DNA of 64,000 bases, taken from NCBI GenBank assembly GCA_019828595.1, contig JAHQRK010000002.1, forward strand, positions 1,736,001-1,800,000, written 5' to 3'. This document shows, one piece after another, positions 40,151-53,400 of the stretch; position 1 is the stretch's first letter, and the number at the start of each line of letters is the position of its first letter. The translations under genes and the position numbers were made by a program. The stretch is from Aphanomyces cochlioides. Its lineage: Eukaryota > Oomycota > Saprolegniomycetes > Saprolegniales > Verrucalvaceae. The notes beneath the pieces were generated by a model. That model saw only the letters and a program-made list of their open reading frames with translations. It had not been told where the DNA came from and made no database searches.

Positions 40151-41227
40151 TTATTTCTTCATGACTAAATTTACTTTTGCATCCATGGACGCGTTGACTT
40201 GCTCACGCAATAACATAGAGAACCCATTGTAGAGTTTTTGATGCATAGCCTCATTTTCGGCTTGCAGATCCAGGGATGTATTGTCTGCGTGCAGCAAAGA
40301 GAGATACATAGTGCCGCTGCTTGTAGTGCCAACATTAGCCAGCATTCCAGTTGTGATTCCCACAATGTCTTTTACGAGCACGGTCTCCATTTTTTTCAAT
40401 ACACGCATTCCTTCTTGTTTGTACCACTTGAGTCGTGTCAAGTCGGGAGTGGCGGTGAAATGACATTTTGATATTTTCACAGCATGCCCTTTGAACTTGA
40501 TCCGCTTGACTAAAAATCCTTTCAGCAAACTTTGGACAAATTCATGATATTCTTGGACTTTGATCTCATCATCACGCAAGTTTTCGTAGCTTGCATTTCC
40601 AACGGAGGCGTGGCCTTCTTTCTGAAAGTTGCCATCTGCTTTGTTGACGAAGGCGTTATCCCCTTGAGGCACCTGTGCAGTGGTATACCCTGGGGCCACC
40701 GCTGGGATTTGGAAGGGATAAGTCTGGTCAGTGTGGCGGCGGCGAGGGGAGACGCTGTTGGCGGCTCTTGCATACTTGAGTAGAGGCTGTTTTTGTTGCT
40801 GCTGTTGGGACAAGGAGGAAATGAAGTCACACTGCGATGTATCTGGCATTGGGTCGCCTCCAACTTCATCATCAAGCGACGTTTCTTTTTGTGAATAAGA
40901 AACCATAGTCTCGCGAGTAATATCAATTGCGGATGAATTGTATTGAGCAAGACGTGGGTGGTTAGATTGATCAAGGGGTCGCTTGACAACACGCTTCCGC
41001 GTGGACTTGACGTATTTGGTTGTGCTCACAGGAAGGATGAACAATAAGACCAGAAATAAACCGATCGCAAGGGCAAAAGCAATGGTGATAAAGTGGCACA
41101 CGCTTGTACATTGGAAACTTGTGCCATATCCGTCTGCGAAATCTAGCGAATTCGTGACATCAAATAAATGGCTGCTTGGTGGCATAGTCAGCGAGGCATC
41201 GCTGACCAATTCCATTGAAGTTGACAT
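40151..41227 (-). CDS. Single-pass membrane protein with a C-terminal PH-like domain
   Basis: 358 residues. A transmembrane helix (FITIAFALAIGLFLVLLFIL) lies at about 46-68 after a short N-terminal lumenal or extracellular part, then a basic stop-transfer (KSTRKRVVKR), a disordered segment with a glutamine run, and from about residue 225 a PH-like fold: KGFLVKRIKFKGHAVKISK, LKWYKQEG, GTMYLSLLHADNTSLDLQA and a final helix. PH domains of this type bind phosphoinositides or act as scaffolds at membranes. The specific family is not identified. Confidence 0.65.
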   Translation of the reverse strand: MSTSMELVSDASLTMPPSSHLFDVTNSLDFADGYGTSFQCTSVCHFITIAFALAIGLFLVLLFILPVSTTKYVKSTRKRVVKRPLDQSNHPRLAQYNSSAIDITRETMVSYSQKETSLDDEVGGDPMPDTSQCDFISSLSQQQQQKQPLLKYARAANSVSPRRRHTDQTYPFQIPAVAPGYTTAQVPQGDNAFVNKADGNFQKEGHASVGNASYENLRDDEIKVQEYHEFVQSLLKGFLVKRIKFKGHAVKISKCHFTATPDLTRLKWYKQEGMRVLKKMETVLVKDIVGITTGMLANVGTTSSGTMYLSLLHADNTSLDLQAENEAMHQKLYNGFSMLLREQVNASMDAKVNLVMKK

Positions 41228-41617
41228 TCAGCACGCTGAACGAGTGTTGATATAGTCGGTGTTCGCCCCCTGCCTTGATTCGAGCTGTTGTCCACACCCT
41301 GATGCAGACGGACACTTGAAACCAATTGGAGAAAACAATCTTTTCATAGTTGAAACCGTTGTTGAATCTCGAGCAGTCGGGATGTCCCATTGATGAGATT
41401 GGAGCGACAATCGTCGGATTCTACCAAGTTAATTCTTGTAATAATTGATCCTAAACTGAATTTGTTCTCGTTCTTTCTAGTATGTAGCTGCGAATGCCAC
41501 CAACAGCTTACCCTATACTCTATTGATCACCTTGCGCTCAAACTGCCGTTGCTGTGAGTATAGATGAGGTTTCAACAGTAACAATGACAAGCACAAATAA
41601 ATGTGATATTACGTGAT
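41228..41617. other. No gene recognised
   Basis: Spacer between the PH-like gene's start and the SMC2 stop; both genes run leftwards, so it holds the promoter of the former. Confidence 0.5.
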
Positions 41618-44600
41618 TCAATTTTTGGATGTGTAGGGAGTACTTCGGGAGACAGTTGAGACACCATCGACGAATTTAGTTCGAAACACGACATTGGCAT
41701 TGTTGAACATGCCTTCTTTCAGCGAGACAACAATAAATTGAGAATGTGAAAAATGAGTACGGATCATTTGCCCAATGTTTTGAGTGTGGGACAAATCAAG
41801 TGCGGCGTCAACTTCGTCTAAAATGTACATTGGGGCTGGCTTGAAAAGCAGAAGCGAGAGAATTAATGAAAGAGCCAAAAGAGATCTTTGCCCACCACTG
41901 AGCTCAGTCAAACTCTCTTTCCATACTTGTCCAAATGCAACTTTCACTTGCAATCCATCTAGCACTGTTCCATTGTCTGGAGGATCCAATTTCGCAGTAG
42001 TTCCTGGCAATAGAGTGCTGAAAATTGAGCCAAAGTCCTTGTTCACTTTGACCCAAGTTGTTTCGAGAGCCTCGTTTTTCTTTGCGTCCAGTTCTTGAAT
42101 CACAGCAGTAATTTTGGTTTTATCGTTTTCGATGATTCCTCGTTTTGTCATGAGACTGTGATATTCTTGCTCTGCCTTTTCAATCATGCCCATGACTTTC
42201 TTGTTGATTTTCTTGGACAATGCTCCTTGACTCTCTTTCAGTGCTGCAAGTCGCTTTTGAGCTGTAGGGTAATCTTTTTGTCGAAAATCATAATCCGTGT
42301 GTTCTTTGCCAAAGTATTGACGTTCAGTAGCAATCCAGGAATGCGCCTCCAATAAGTGATCCACAGACGTACGGGCATTCGAAGTTTCTTTTTGAATGCG
42401 CTGAATGCGATGATCAATTTTCTTGCTTTCGACATCACACTCGTTTAGTCCTTTTTGATGTTCTTGAAGCTGGTTCTGAAGTGCCTTCAGCTCATTATCG
42501 CATTCATTCAGAGCTTCTCGTTTTTCCTGAAGTTGTGCTCGAACGGTACTTGCTTCCCCTTCAACTTTGCTAAGGTTCTCTCCGCATTTTGCATGATCGG
42601 TGCTTAATTTTACTTTCTCTTTTTCAACAGCTTCCATTGTTTCGTCGGCTGAAGTCAACTCTTGCTGAAGTGTTTCCAACTCCAGTTTGTGTTCGGACAA
42701 TTCCTGTTCACGTTCTTTTAGGACACATGCTGCTGCATGAACATCAATTTTCGCCTGCTTCTGACGTTGCTCCAATTGCGCCAGTCGATCAGTTCGAGAG
42801 TGTTTTAACGAGTCAATATCTTGCTGAAGTTGAGCTACACGTTCCCCCAACATGGCAATGTTCGCTTTGGTGGTCTCCACTTTACTGTGACTGTTGCTGA
42901 GCTCTTCTTCAAGAGTATGAATTTCTTGTTGGAGTTTTGCGAAAGATGTTTCTTGAATCTGGCTCTCTAGAAGTCTTAGCTCATGTGTTTTCAAATCTAA
43001 GTGTTGTTGCAAGTTGTGATACGCTTTGGAGTCCTTTTTCATATTTAGAATGATAAGTTAAAGGTTTCGAGCTCACCTCTCTGAGCGAATGGAATTGGGC
43101 CTCAACATCATCAAGCTCTCGTTGAGTTGCACGAATTTCCTGCGTAATATCAACCAAAGTTTGCACTTTCTTCAAAACGGATGCGTTATTAGCAGGGGCT
43201 GATCCACCCTGCAGGGTTCCGGCAGGATCGAAGGAATCACCTTCAAGTGTGACTGAACGAGTCTGAATGTCTCTGTGAAAGGTCACATGTTTGGCAACAT
43301 CACTGTTATCGCAAACAAGGGTCGAGCCAAAGGCATATTCCATGGCAGGTTGCACATCTCTGTCATACTCGACCAATTCTAATGCTTCCCAAACTTGACC
43401 ACCTTCAGAAGAGGCAATTTCCTTCGCCCTTCTTACTTTTTGTTGGGGCAGGACTTTTCGACTGATGCGGTTGAGCGGGATGATCGTGACACGAGAGCGG
43501 AGATTTCCATGCTGAAGCAATTGCTTGCCTGTGTTATCATTGTCAACAACAACGTGGTATAATTTGCCCCCCGCTGCAATTTCCAAGGCTGTAGCACTCC
43601 AGTCATGCTTTAACGAGAGGAGTTTTGCAACCATACCCTTGACACTACGAGGGTCAATGCTTGGGTTGTGGTAATCAAAACGAAGCTTTGATGAGACGCT
43701 AGCAGAGGCTTCGTCCAATTCACGATTCAGCGAAGACAATTTGTGTTGCAAATGATCACGTTGTGCCCTCAGGTCTTTCTCTGCACGCGGATCAAAGCCA
43801 AGTTGGTTGACTTTATCTTCAAGACTGCGAATTTGTGACTTCAGATTCGAATGCGACGTTTCAACTGCTGCATTTTGGGATTTTGTTTGGGACAGAGTCT
43901 TTTGTTTGTTTTGCAGATTTGACGTCATATGCTTGATTTTCATATCCAATTGATGAAGCAGAGTAGTTTGTTCTTGTAACTCTTTTTGAGTGGAAGCCAA
44001 TTGTTCCCCGAGGGATTTTTTGTTAGCGTGGGTGCTCACACCAGCATTGAGCGACTGAATTTCATCCACGATAGATGATAGAGTTTCGGACTTAGCATTG
44101 TATGTTGCCTGCACTTGATTGAATGCCTCTGCTTCGGACTTCAAGGACTCCTCCATGGACCGAATTGTATGCTGAATTTCACTTCGTTGGTCTAGAATCG
44201 ACTGTGCCTTCTTCTCTACATTTTCCAAGGTTGACTTGGAATTTGCAAATTTTGTCTTAATCTTCACAAGTTCTTTGCCCAATGACTCTTCTTTCTCCTT
44301 CAAGGCTTGAAATTCGCCACGCATGTGTTTGTTGCGATTCATGTTGATCTTATCAATTTGGTCTTGGATAGATTCCATTTGGCTTTCATGCTCGACTCGC
44401 TGATCTCCCAATGATTGTAATTTATCTTGCAGTTCACTGAGTTCAGACGACGATTTGGCAGAGATCTGTTCTGCTTTTGTGAACTCGAATGCGATACAAA
44501 AGCGGTTTAATCGCTCCATCTCAGTGTTGTTTGCAGCCCACTGCATGTAATTCATCTTCTCTTTTCGCAGTTTTTCCAACGTTGGTGTAATTTCTTCTGC

Positions 44601-45197
44601 AAGAATTTTGTTGATCTCATCGACTTTCTTTTCCTTCTTTGCCATTGTCTTCAGGGCTGCTTGTTTTTTGTTTTCGTACATTCGCGTTCCAGCAGCTTCT
44701 TCAATCATGCTTAATATTTCCGGTGGCTTCATGTTGAGGACTTTTGTGATTCGCCCTTGCATAATAAGAAAGTGGGGATTGTTCACATTCAACTGTACGG
44801 AATGAAAAAGATTTTGGACTTGGTTCACTTGAGCAGTGTGGCCGTTGATCAAGTACTTGTTTTTACCGCCGATCACGACCTGGCGCGCCACTGATATCTG
44901 CTTATATTGTTCATATCCAACTGGGCTCTTCGAACTGTCTTCGTTGTTGAACAAAATCGTCACACTTGCTTTTGTCACACCTGCTTGCCCTTGCTTGTAC
45001 ACAAGTTCCTGCAAGTTGCTCGCGCGGACTGCCGTTAAATTGGAAATGCCAAGCACAAAGCAGATCGCATCAAGGATATTACTCTTCCCACTGCCGTTGA
45101 GGCCCGTAATGGCATTGAAACGGGGATCAAAGCCACTCACAACAGTGCGCGTCGCATACGACTTGAATCCATCAATAATAACCTCTTCGACGTACAT
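41618..45197 (-). CDS. SMC2: Condensin subunit SMC2
   Basis: Two exons (45197-43077, 43033-41618) with a 43-nt intron; 1178 residues, normal for SMC2. Walker A is GLNGSGKS (32-39) and the Q-loop region follows; two long coiled coils flank a hinge (about 500-680, with [20 protein letters not shown] and [10 protein letters not shown]); the C-terminal ATPase half has [12 protein letters not shown] (about 1084) and Walker [14 protein letters not shown]. The N-terminal [15 protein letters not shown] and the [20 protein letters not shown] segment are typical of SMC2 rather than SMC4 or cohesin SMCs. It pairs with SMC4 to compact mitotic chromosomes. Confidence 0.95.
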
Positions 45198-46451
45198 TTA
45201 GCCGGGCCGACAAGGTCACTTCACTCCTTTCTATTGAGATGATCAAGCTGGAGTGAGAATTGTTTTCCCTCGCTCAACTTTGAAAATAATTCATTGGTCA
45301 AATTCAAATGGACGAATCAAGACGAGATCCGCATAATTTATCCGGATAGACTATCCGGATAAGTTATGTATTCTCCCAATAATCTATGGAGATTCCTCAT
45401 GGGGATCTCACACTCCCGCTTGTTTCCCTTTTCCTTATCTTACAGACGAAGAACCAGATAATTCTCGCAGTGATGCAAGAGATATTGCTACAGTTATGAA
45501 TGTCTGGTAACGATTCTGGCAGATTTGGGACGTGGGGAAGGGGGGAAGTTGGGGAATCGTAATGAAGCACTACAATAAAATCAGAATACGAAAGTCTTAC
45601 TGGAGAAAATATGAATAGAAGAGAGGGAGACGAACGAATCGTTCGTTGTCCGGATCACAACTTGCCAAGTGCCGTTTTCGAGTAACGTTATTCCGAAAAA
45701 ATGACACTGTTGAAATAGAGACATTCTCAATTCGAATATTAACAGCTCTATGACCTGGTACGTGTAGCAGCCGAGCTTGTCAGTGGGTTTCATGACCTGG
45801 AGCAATATGAAATGCGCTGAGTCACATGACTGATTGAAATACAAATCTCCACATGATCAAGTCTGTCTGATCAATCGCATGTCTAAATAATGAGAGCTGG
45901 TTAATTTATCTACCGGTATGTTATTAATAGATAAATTCAATTATCTTCGTATGTTGTCGTGTTTCTCACCAGTCAGAATCCTCGAAATCGTCAAAAATTT
46001 GAATGAGTTCGATTAAACCTTGTTCCTCCCGTTGTGCAGAGATGAACAGAGTCCCTTGCAGAAGGTCAAAGAAAAAATAACGACTCGACGGTGTAGGAAT
46101 CTCCGGAGAGAGTGATGGACCAATCGATATAGAACATCACCGTTCATTTCCCTACTAACGTTACCAACTCAAATCACATAGTCAGCATAAGATCTTTCAA
46201 GTCTACCAATGATGATTCAATTTGTTGTACAGGATGTGCGCCGCCGATGGATCAGCCCAGGTGACGTTGTGAGTGTCTTCTTCTCATGCATCGACGCATT
46301 TCTTCACGCGTTTCAAATGTCTTTCTATGGTTTAAAGTGTGTGTAATTTCCATGTTGAAGTTTCGACCTGCGAATCACAAACGGCCCAATTATTTATTTT
46401 TGGTTTTTCCGCGTCCCGATCACCCCCAGCAATCCTCGCCGAGCCCATTGA
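45198..46451. other. Gene-free region with a near-perfect palindrome
   Basis: Between divergent SMC2 and the PX-domain gene. 45333-45369 is a 17-bp-arm palindrome with one mismatch centred on TTATCCGGATAGACTATCC; a weaker inverted pair (AATTTATCTA) lies at about 45903-45940. An ATG at 46209 opens about 20 codons before a possible donor, which may be a 5' exon of the PX gene, but I cannot support it. Confidence 0.45.
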
Positions 46452-47171
46452 ATGATCCGTTATGTAGCGCCTCGCTCTTTGGGAATGGACAGCGGTTGGT
46501 CCGCTCTAATTGAAAAGGAACAAAAACATGAAATGAAGAACGAGATGGCGTCCTCTCGGCGAGATGCTGGGGCGTTGGCGTCCTGGACAAAGAAAGAAAA
46601 GGACAGATTGGACAATCTCAAGGCGCTCTTTATCCACAACGTACGACCCAAGAATTCGGCCTGCGGCGACTACGTGGAATATTTATGTGTCATTGAAAAC
46701 AGCCGAAGTGGCGTGACATGGGAAATTCATCGTCGGTATTCATTGTTCCACTATTTTCGCGAGACGATGGACGAGTTGTTTGAAACTCCTCATTGCCACT
46801 ACTGCAAAGAAGCAAGAAAGAAAATGAAGGAGCTTGTATTTCCCGCAAAGAAGATATTCAACACGGACGAAATCATTCTTCAACGAGTTGTGGAATTTCA
46901 TGCCTACATTCAGGGCATGCTCAAGATTTTATCGAATTCATTCTATCGCCACTGCAAGCTGGTCTCAGTCCAAGCCCACATCTTGATGAAGCGATTTTTG
47001 ACAAGCGAAATGCGTCGTCATGATGTGCTTGGCTCAAAGGAGCAAACTGTTTACTCGGTGCCTCTCCTTTTGCGTGAATTGCAATTCAAAGACCAAGCGA
47101 AGCGATCCCCCAAACTCACGTTGGAGCCAATTGTCGAGCAACCAGCTTTTTCTTTGACAAAGGCTTGTTGA
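46452..47171 (+). CDS. PX-domain (phox homology) protein
   Basis: 239 residues, single exon as seen. The PX core is at about 55-180: a first strand with YVEYLCVIENSRSG, the phosphoinositide-binding segment WEIHRRYSLFHYFRETM, a cysteine pair (CHYCKEARKKM) in the variable loop, FPAKKIFN, then helices with RVVEFHAYIQGML. PX domains bind PI3P and bring proteins to endosomes. A possible alternative start is the second ATG at 46485. It converges on the dynein gene 260 nt downstream. Confidence 0.75.
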   Translation: MIRYVAPRSLGMDSGWSALIEKEQKHEMKNEMASSRRDAGALASWTKKEKDRLDNLKALFIHNVRPKNSACGDYVEYLCVIENSRSGVTWEIHRRYSLFHYFRETMDELFETPHCHYCKEARKKMKELVFPAKKIFNTDEIILQRVVEFHAYIQGMLKILSNSFYRHCKLVSVQAHILMKRFLTSEMRRHDVLGSKEQTVYSVPLLLRELQFKDQAKRSPKLTLEPIVEQPAFSLTKAC

Positions 47172-47430
47172 TCAATTGAATATTTTCATGTCCTAACTGA
47201 TAAATACACGCCAGTAACGGTTTCATGGCTTGTGTATGTGTTGGTACTTATTATGCGGAAGGTTGTCTAGGCAAGATGTCTAGGCTTCGACCAAGCTGCG
47301 TGCTCAGTACAAATCTACAGCATTTGAAACAAGCATTGCGATATGAAACAACTCCAAAGAGTGTACAACTAGGTTATTAGTGAATTAATTACATCAACTA
47401 CGTCCAGAGCATCTGCGTGCTCAAAAATGT

Positions 47431-50400
47431 TTAATATCTCAGTGCACAGAAACAAGCAACACCAGCTTTGATCCAATACTCTTGATCGCAAAACAACACT
47501 TGCGCATTGGTCTCCGAAACTAGAGAGTTTCGCCAAATTGTGGGTCGATTTGAGGGGATTTCAATCCACATAACAAAATTAGTCGAATGGCCGGTAGTGC
47601 TCAATGTTCCAGTTCTCGTAAGTATTTTGTAGACTGGGCAACGGTATATGCCACCACTGGGTGCTTCCCGCTTCTGCTGTGGATGCAGATGCATCAATGG
47701 CATCTTCGCGAAGAGTTCTTTTGGCAGAGGATCGTCCAAGCTACCGATCTCCTTGTTCCATCTCGCGCCTTCCAGGAAAAGGCCATACACGTAGCATCCT
47801 TCAGCTGGCCGTTCAGTGACCTCAGCTAACTCTTGATCAAGCATGATAAACTTGAAACTCAATGTGTCAATGGGAAGCTTTTGTCTTCGTGCATGATTCT
47901 GAATTATTCCGGTCATGAAACCTTGAGGAAAGAAGAATCCTGAAAGCCAAAAGACTGTTGGAATGCCCTTGTCGATCCAATTTGATATAAAGGAAAGGCG
48001 CTCAAGCAAATCTGCTACCCAAGATGTCAATGGCTTCAAGGATGGATATGCCTTAGCCTCCCAAAGCAAGGGAACCTTTTGGTCATAAAGACTGTTACCC
48101 ATGCTCTCAAGCTCAGATGAAAGTACAATTAGTCCCTTGAGCCCTTTTTGAACTTGTTTCAGTGTGTCTTTCATGATACTCAGTAATTTGTTGAAGCGTT
48201 CGACCTCTTGAGCCAGCACAGTATTCATACTTTCTGTGTACATCACGGGGTACTTGACTTGCACGAATTCTAAATCAAAGTTTGGCGGCAAACTTAATTC
48301 AATTGAATTTGCCGCATCAGCAATCGTATCCTCTCTTGACTTTCCTGCACCTGAGCTCATTCGAGGTTGGAGACTCAAGATTATGTCGAACATATCATAA
48401 GTTTCTGCTTGGGCGCAAGTAATATTTGCATTATCATGCATTCCAAACACTTCTGGCTCAGGATTAATTGGCAATGAGTTGATATAGTCAATGTAGGAAG
48501 CGTACGGAGACTTTGGGTCACAAGGAATCGAATAGTATATTCCACTTGAAGAAAATTTGTATCCATCCTACGGGGAAAAGATGTCAATCGCTGGAATAAT
48601 GGAAGGCTACCGTTAGAATATCAGGCTTGAAATATGTCATCAGGATAACGTCAGATGTTCTCATGTCCTTGTCATCCGTAATGCGACCGCCGTAGTTAAT
48701 CATAGATGTCATTACTTTGAGAACTTCAAATGGTACTTCTTCATATGTGTCTAAAAACATTTGCAGCTGTGCAACACTACAAGGCCGTCAACTGAAATAA
48801 AAATAAAGGAACGAACCTAATGTCTAAGTCTGTCTCGTTGAATGAATAAGGAATATTCCAGCCCAGAGCTCCAAATCGTTTTCGCTCGCATACAATGGCA
48901 TGGTAAAAACATAACCCGAACAAAAGTTTTCGAAACACTCCTGGCTTATGTGTCTTCATCAAACTGTCATCGTTCAGTTTGAAGTATGTGTTTTTTAAGT
49001 TTGCTCGAAGCCCCTTTGGAGCTTCTTTTGTCATTTTTACTCCATTTTGAAGAACAGATGTAGGGAACATGGGAGTTGGCATGCTTGTTAGCCACAAGCG
49101 AAAATCAACGTGAAGTTTAGAAGGGTCGAACTCTTCGCAGATACGCTCTAAGTCTGGCATCCATGACAACGCCAGATGACAATTTTGAAGCAGCACCCAT
49201 TCCCCTTTGACCACAGCGTTTTCTATTAGACGCGCGGCTAGCGTACCTTGTCCTTGACCTAGAGCTATACTTTTTAATTTGGAATCCATTTTGGTTGCAA
49301 TTGCAAAAGTCAGCAAATCTTTAGCAGGATCACTTCCTTGCGACAAAACAAAAATCAGCGGTGACACAGGGGTGGAGTCTTCAAATGTTTCCTGCAAATC
49401 AAACGGGGGTGGTTCGATAAACTCTTTTCCAAGCATCTCAATAACTAAATTCTGGATTCCTTGCATCATTTTATCGGGTCGTAAGCTCCTTAGAACGCAT
49501 AAACGTTGAAATACATCAAGTCGATCATGCCATCCACCCGGCAAAATGACCATATGAGGTTCGTTGCTGTCAAATATAGCACGATAAATGTCTTTGTGCA
49601 TTGCAAACGAAGCAGCAAAGCCTTCGAATGTCCTTAGCGAGGACAGTCTGCACAACTCTGTCCAGACATATCCTTCTAACCATTGAGGTGCAGGGTTATC
49701 CATTGCAATCGATGCAGGGGCCATCCCAGACAACAAAAACCTCCATTCAAGAGGGTCAATCAAATTACTTCCTTGAAGAATCTTGATAGTTAATAGAAAA
49801 GAAAACAACAATTTGTGTTTCTCAAAAAGCGATCGACACACGTTTTTGTATATGGAATACGTGAAATATTCATTGAGATTTTGAAGGCGCTGTTCCAAGA
49901 CATTGGACGGCTTGGCTGATACAATAGCGCGGATGAAAATATTAGTGAACCACGGTAAGGAATATTGGTACATTGGATCGACACGTGACAAGTCGGCAAT
50001 GCAGAAGAACAAAAGAGCAGCACGGTAAGCAACTGGACGATAGCCATCACTGCGTGCGTCAATCTCTTTCTCAGTCTCTTCAGCTTCTTTCATCTTTTCG
50101 ACTACTACTGCTGAGGTTTGCTTTGATGTCGCAAGTGTTTCGATAAGATTTGTGTCATCTAATATGTTTCCTTGAGAATGAGAAAGGAGATATAAGATTT
50201 GGTTCTCAATTTCGTAGAGCTGTTTTTTCGATTCTGCATTTGACAAGACTAACTCATTCTTCTTCTCAGCCAATTCAGGCATTTCTTTCTGAACAACAAC
50301 ATTCAGTAGCTGTTCCTCGAGACCCTTCATCGTAATTGTAAAATTGAGTAAACTGACTTTCACACAAACTTCTGGGGGGTAGTGAGGGTTGGCTAACTTT

Positions 50401-53400
50401 GTTGTCATGTAGAATCGAAAGCAGTCGTTGTAAGGAATAATGTTTTCGCCCAGACGTATGACGTCTTGTCCGCCTTGCTTAAACTTTTGCTGCAATAAGA
50501 CAGGCTCAAGCGCTGCGTCTAACTCTTCGGAAACATTCTCTAAAACAACCCACTTGCCAAAACGAATACCATTTTCAAGTGCTCGAAGAAAGTTTTTATC
50601 TGATTGCTTCACAACATCCATTCCATTCTCACAAAGCAACTTCTCTTTGCCGAGATTTTTAACAAAACGGTTTGCCTGTCCTTGAGGGTCAATCATTAGT
50701 GGCCATCGACGAGCGCGCGATATGATAATTCCATTTTGTGTCGACACCATGTCGGTTGGTAGACCAGCAATTTGCCATGTTCGTAGCTTCACAGGGTCTT
50801 GCAAGGTAATAACAATTCCGCAACCCTTAGAATGAGGGACGTTGTAATTTTGTAACGCGACATGCCAGCTTGAGACAAGAGAGTCTCTGAACTCTGCGGT
50901 GAAAGCTCCAAGATAGCTAATAGTTCCTGCGCTAACCAAGACATCACCAGTAAGATTAGTATAATCGTCATTCAATTGGGCAACTGTGGCTTTCCATCTC
51001 GTTTCTTCTCCTCCGAGACCACCGATAAGTTTGTCGGCGTTTGCTAATTGGACTTGACACTGAATAACTTTCGCTGCCAATTCTTCCTTTTTCGTAATTG
51101 CAGCGTTGTAACTCTGTTCCAACTCGGTAAGACGATCGGTCACTTGCTTTAAGCCGGCTTGTGCGCCACGTAAAATTTCCATCGTTGCATCTAGTTCAGT
51201 CTGAGCTTCGGCAAGTGCTTTCTTCTTTGGCTCGACAGATTTTGCAACAAAATGATAAGTATACATGGCTCTTGCCCACATACAAATTGCAGTACATGCT
51301 TTCGACGATTTTTCAATAGCTTCAGGTGTGAAGTTTGGATCATCGATATAAGGCTGAACTTTCACAATTGTTGCATCGGCGATATTGTCTTTGTCGAACG
51401 TAAATAATGACTCCAAGAACTTATTTGCATTCGCGAGAACGACTTTTTGAGCCACATCCCAGTAATCGGCAATCTTTTTACCCGGTTTGTCAGGATCCGC
51501 TTTCATCGTCGGTTTGTGCTGGAACAATAGGCATACTACTTCCATGGTAAGCTTAACTCCGCTAGGAGGGGTCTTCAGTGACTTTACTTCGTCAATATCA
51601 GATTTTTTTAGTTTATTCAAGCAAGCAACAGCTGCGTCGAGCGCAGGCAAAGCTTCATCTAAATCTCGTTGTGCACTGTCAGCAATCTCTTTTGTTGCTC
51701 GTGCTTTGACGGACGCATTAGCTTCTTCTTTCTCAACTATCGCTTTAGTTACATCTGCGTCAGCACGATCTTTTGTGATTTGAACCATCATTTGCTCTAC
51801 TTCGATTTGTGTGGCAGCCAGCACTGGCTGTAATTCAACCAGATCATTCTGCATGGTCGCAACAATAACTTTTGTTTCGCTGAGTTTGTCCACGCCATTT
51901 TGTAATCGAAATTTCATTGTATTCACTTCTTCTCTTTTGGAAACCAGGACATTCTTGAATGTCGAGAGTAGCTCCAAATAACTTGTGGGTGTGACGTAAA
52001 AATACCTTCGCAAAACAGAGAAATATTCCTTTGATTTCACTTCCACACTCTGGTGAATTGACTTAATGACTTCGACCAATTGCTGCATTTGTTCTTTGGA
52101 TCCTAACTTCAGGTTTCCATCACTCAAAATAGCTGTTGCAACCGAGTTGAGTGCTTCAGCAGGCCACTCACTGAACCAGTCGATTGTACAACAATTTACA
52201 AGCGAGGGAAACATTCGCAACCGATCACGGAATGCATTTCCGATAGGACTCATGCAAATGACCAAGTGAATGTTTCTGCGAACTCGAACAACATATTGAG
52301 TGAAAATGTTTGTCTTTGTAGGTGGAATTTGCTTTTTCTGGCAATCGATTTTACATGCGTTTACAATTTGATCCATGTCCTCTGGACCATACAAGTTTGG
52401 CACGGATCCGGAATTCAATACCCCATTCAAATCTTCAAGCATTGTTTCATTCACGACTTGAACATCAGAAAATAGAAAGACAACTGGGCTGTCCTTTAGT
52501 CCAGCCATGAGCAAGCACCGTTTAACGTCGTCACGCCACTCAGTCATTCCATATCCTTTGACGATTTCAACTTGGAAGCACTTGTAGCCTGCCATAAAAG
52601 TTGCAAGCTTCGTCAAACTCTGTCGGCCGCTACCACCGACTCCGAGCAACAAAGCATTTCCCAAGGGCTGACGAATTATTCTTGATATTCGTGACACATG
52701 CTCCACAGCATCAATAAACAATACTAAGGGCATGGGGGTTCTGCTCTCTGCATTGTGATCCATCAGATACTCTTCGATGATAGGCAGTAACTTTGTTACA
52801 TCAACAACTTCTTCGTAAACCTTTGGATCAGCTCCAGGGACCAAATAATCGCCAAAAATCAAGTAAGGTGTTTTCACCACGTCATTGTAATCTATCTTGA
52901 AATATGTCTTGCAAGTTGATCGCAGTAACGAACCAAACCAATTATGATCTTCTTGTGAAATCATACGATCTTCAAACACCCGCTTGCACTCATGCACCCA
53001 CAAACGAATGAACCCAGAACTATCTTGAATCTTGCGCGAATCACACATCAAGCAACCTTGAAAAATTTTAGCAAGATCGCGCAAGTTAAATGTATAATGA
53101 CTTTTTGCCGGAGTAGGCAACAGCTCACTACAAATTGTGTTGTATACGTGAATCGAGGCTTGAACAACATCTGGCTCTAGCTTTTGCACTTCAGGCACAA
53201 ATGTACTCAAGAAGCTGCTCAAAATTGTGCTGAATATGATTGTTTTGTTCTCATTATTCAATTCAGCATAGCATATCACATTAAAGTGCCGAAGTAGGCG
53301 CATTGTGATTGGATTGCGTCCACCACCTGGCGGGCCCATCGAAGCCACATAGAGAACATCAATAATTGTTCGGAACTGCAGTAATTTTCTGTCGTACCAA

